64,000 nt of DNA from Metallococcus carri (GTDB lineage: Bacteria; Actinomycetota; Actinomycetes; Actinomycetales; Dermatophilaceae): contig NZ_JAAOIV010000008.1 of the NCBI RefSeq assembly GCF_011440275.1, forward strand, positions 124,001-188,000, in the 5' to 3' direction. How positions within the stretch are numbered: the stretch's first letter is position 1; every line of letters starts with the position of its first letter. Shown here piece by piece: positions 62,406 to 64,000 of this stretch. The notes under the pieces are model-generated. The model was given only the letters and a program-made list of their open reading frames with translations, made no database searches and was not told the origin of the DNA. A program made the position numbers and the translations under genes.

Positions 62406-63707
62406 TCACCAGAGAGTCATGCTGCGCCGGAAGATCCCGGCGATGTCCTCCTCAGTGACCGGCCGGGGCGCGGTGGCCAGCAGTCGCTGCTGTTTCATCG
62501 TCCCGTCCACCAGGTCGTCGGCGTCGGCCTCCGTGTACCCCACCGCCGCGAGCCCGTTCGGTATGCCGATGTCGCGCATCAGGTCGATGAGCACGGCCGG
62601 CAGCCTCTCCTCCGCTGCGACCTCACGGTAATCCCGTTGTCCCGCAAGCAGATCCGCAGCACGCAGGTGACGTTCGGGCGACGCGGCGAAGGTGAAACGG
62701 AAGGCCTCCGGCGCGGTCAGCGAGACGCTCATCCCGTGCGGGATCATCGGCTCGTCCTGCGGGTAGTCGGCCGGCCGGAAGTCGCGCACCCGCCCCGCGA
62801 TGGGATAAGCGTTGGCATGCGGGATGTGCACCCCGGCGTTGCCGAAGCCCATCCCCGCGAAGGTGGCCGCGAGCGCCATACTGCCGCGCGCGTCCAGATC
62901 GGAACCGTCGCGCACGGCCGTCCGGAAGGAGGAGGCGAGCAGCGTCATCGCCTTCTCCGACCACATGTCGGCGATCGGGTTCGAGCCGCAGTAGGGCACC
63001 CGTTCTTCGGGCCGCTTGCGCTCGTAGGAGGTGTAGGGCCGGGCGGTGTAGGACTCGAGCGCGTGGCACAGGATGTCCATCCCGGAGGCCGCGGTGACAC
63101 CCGGAGGCTGGCTCACCGTCAGCAATGGATCAACCACCGCCATCGTCGGGCGCAGCCGCGCGTGCGAGATGCCGGTCTTGACTTTGAGCGACAGCACGTC
63201 GAGCACACAGATCGTGGTGCTCTCCGAGCCGGTCCCGGTCGTCGTCGGCACCGCGACCAGCGGTCGCAACGGATTCGCCGGTGCCCGACCGCCTCCGACC
63301 GGCGCGTTGATGTAGTCCATCAGCTCGCCCTCGTTGGTGGTGAGCAGGTTCACCGCCTTCGCGGTGTCGATCGCCGATCCCCCACCGACGGCCACGAAGG
63401 CATCCCACGGCCCGCGCTCGCGCCCGAAGGCCACCGCCTCCTGCAGGCTCTCGTCGGTCGGCTCGACGTGTGCCCGGTCGAAGACCACCGCCTCGACGCC
63501 GAAGCGGCCCATCTGCGTGGCGACCCGCTCGGCAACACCGGCGGCCGCCACGCCCGGGTCGGTGACCACCAGGGCTCGGCGCGCCCCCGTGAGGCTGAGG
63601 TCGTAACCGATCTCGTCGGCGGCGCCGGCGCCGAACTTCAACTGCGGCGCGCCGTAGGTGAAGACCGACTCGGGCGTCTGGGGGCTGGGCAACGAAGTCG
63701 CATCCAC
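62406..63707 (-). CDS. Iron-containing dehydrogenase, hydroxyacid-oxoacid transhydrogenase-like
   Basis: A 433-aa group III (iron-type) alcohol dehydrogenase. Cofactor and metal motifs are present: VGGGSAIDTAKAVNLL, TTTGTGSESTTICV, DILCHALESYTARPYTS and NAGVHIPHANAYPIAG. The insertion YERKRPEERVPYCGSNPIADMW is typical of ADHFE1-like hydroxyacid-oxoacid transhydrogenases, which pass hydride between 4-hydroxybutyrate and 2-oxoglutarate. The substrate here is inferred. The GTG at 63707 has no obvious ribosome-binding site. It is divergent from the last gene across 37 bases. Confidence 0.9.
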   Translation of the reverse strand: MDATSLPSPQTPESVFTYGAPQLKFGAGAADEIGYDLSLTGARRALVVTDPGVAAAGVAERVATQMGRFGVEAVVFDRAHVEPTDESLQEAVAFGRERGPWDAFVAVGGGSAIDTAKAVNLLTTNEGELMDYINAPVGGGRAPANPLRPLVAVPTTTGTGSESTTICVLDVLSLKVKTGISHARLRPTMAVVDPLLTVSQPPGVTAASGMDILCHALESYTARPYTSYERKRPEERVPYCGSNPIADMWSEKAMTLLASSFRTAVRDGSDLDARGSMALAATFAGMGFGNAGVHIPHANAYPIAGRVRDFRPADYPQDEPMIPHGMSVSLTAPEAFRFTFAASPERHLRAADLLAGQRDYREVAAEERLPAVLIDLMRDIGIPNGLAAVGYTEADADDLVDGTMKQQRLLATAPRPVTEEDIAGIFRRSMTLW

Positions 63708-63744
63708 GAGCCACAGCCTAGGTCCGCGGGTAGTCTCGGTGGCC

Positions 63745-64000
63745 GTGTCCGAACTTTCCGCAGTCCTCGCCAAGGCCGCCGTGGTGTGGGTCGTCGTCGA
63801 CGACCGCCCCTGGCCGCTGTGGGTCGCCGTCGACGATGGGACGCTGTATGCCGTCACCGGCGGCGGCGAGCAACCCCTCCCGCAGCTGCCGGCCCAGGTC
63901 GAGCTGGTGTTGCGCACCAAGGACACCCACGAGCGGGTTGGACCGGTCCCTGCCCGCGCCGAACGCATCAACCCGGCCGGCGAAGACTGGGCGCGGGTGA
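63745..64000 (+). CDS. Conserved hypothetical protein, N-terminal part (cut by the right edge)
   Basis: From the GTG at 63745 the frame stays open to the window end, giving 85 residues. The sequence starts SELSAVLAKAAVVWVVVDDRPWPLWV and continues DGTLYAVTGGGEQPLPQL, then VELVLRTKDTHERV. This looks like the first strands of a beta-barrel, perhaps of the pyridoxamine-phosphate-oxidase-like kind, but I cannot name the family. The start is the only plausible one and no ribosome-binding site is evident. Both this gene and the divergent dehydrogenase lack a clear leader, so one or both may be leaderless. Confidence 0.6.
   Translation, partial: MSELSAVLAKAAVVWVVVDDRPWPLWVAVDDGTLYAVTGGGEQPLPQLPAQVELVLRTKDTHERVGPVPARAERINPAGEDWARV

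Overview
The window is 64 kb of gene-dense, high-GC actinobacterial chromosome. Genes nearly abut, stop/start overlaps (ATGA or GTGA) are common, and no gene-free stretch exceeds about 480 bases. Two actinobacterial core blocks are recognisable. One is smpB / M23 hydrolase / ftsX / ftsE / prfB (1-4.8 kb). The other, 27.5-55.7 kb, matches from memory the order of Mycobacterium tuberculosis Rv3193c-Rv3211: UPF0182, PDZ-Lon protease, DUF2342 protein, a cyclodehydratase-like protein, an ABC1 kinase, whiB7, uvrD2, nudC, adnB, adnA, a TetR regulator, DUF3107, a ferritin-like protein and rhlE. Gene content and composition suggest Micrococcales (a Dermacoccaceae/Intrasporangiaceae-like organism), but the family is a guess. 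No rRNA, CRISPR array, insertion sequence or phage gene was seen.

Layout. 0-4.8 kb: trans-translation, FtsEX with its probable peptidoglycan hydrolase, and RF2. 5.0 kb: an orphan VapB-like antitoxin. 5.2-9.8 kb: a minus-strand Tad/Flp pilus operon (tadA, tadB, tadC, a pilin-like gene and three pseudopilin-type genes). 10-12.4 kb: a thioesterase and an MFS exporter divergent from an HxlR regulator, with two matching operators. 12.5-17.3 kb: a TetR regulator divergent from an operon of amino-acid permease, dimethylformamidase-like protein and ureohydrolase. 17.4-22.4 kb: a solitary FHA-FtsK/EssC-type ATPase, then a transglutaminase. 22.4-25.4 kb: nagB, an OatA-like acyltransferase and initiator tRNA-Met. 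25.5-27.6 kb: a self-regulated ABC exporter operon.

27.6-45.4 kb: envelope and stress genes. Within it, 31.2-33.7 kb carries a MarR regulator, a TasA/camelysin-like secreted protein and a SipW-type signal peptidase fused to a LamG domain; the two transcription units share an operator-like 18-mer. The whiB7 gene has a complete attenuation leader: an AT-rich element next to the -35, an 80-codon upstream ORF and an intrinsic terminator. 45-52 kb: the AdnAB helicase-nuclease pair. 52-64 kb: RhlE coupled to a GAF-LuxR regulator, a RecB-like nuclease with a PHP phosphoesterase, aminopeptidase P, an L,D-transpeptidase, a 33-codon small ORF, a hydroxyacid-oxoacid transhydrogenase-like dehydrogenase, and a gene cut by the right edge.

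On a larger scale, the octamer GTATGCCG (complement CGGCATAC) recurs about once per 1.2 kb on both strands and uses the rare Ile codon ATA. Composition does not explain it. The best candidates for undescribed systems are the MarR/TasA-like/SipW-LamG cassette, the dimethylformamidase-like/ureohydrolase operon, and the orphan FHA-EssC ATPase.
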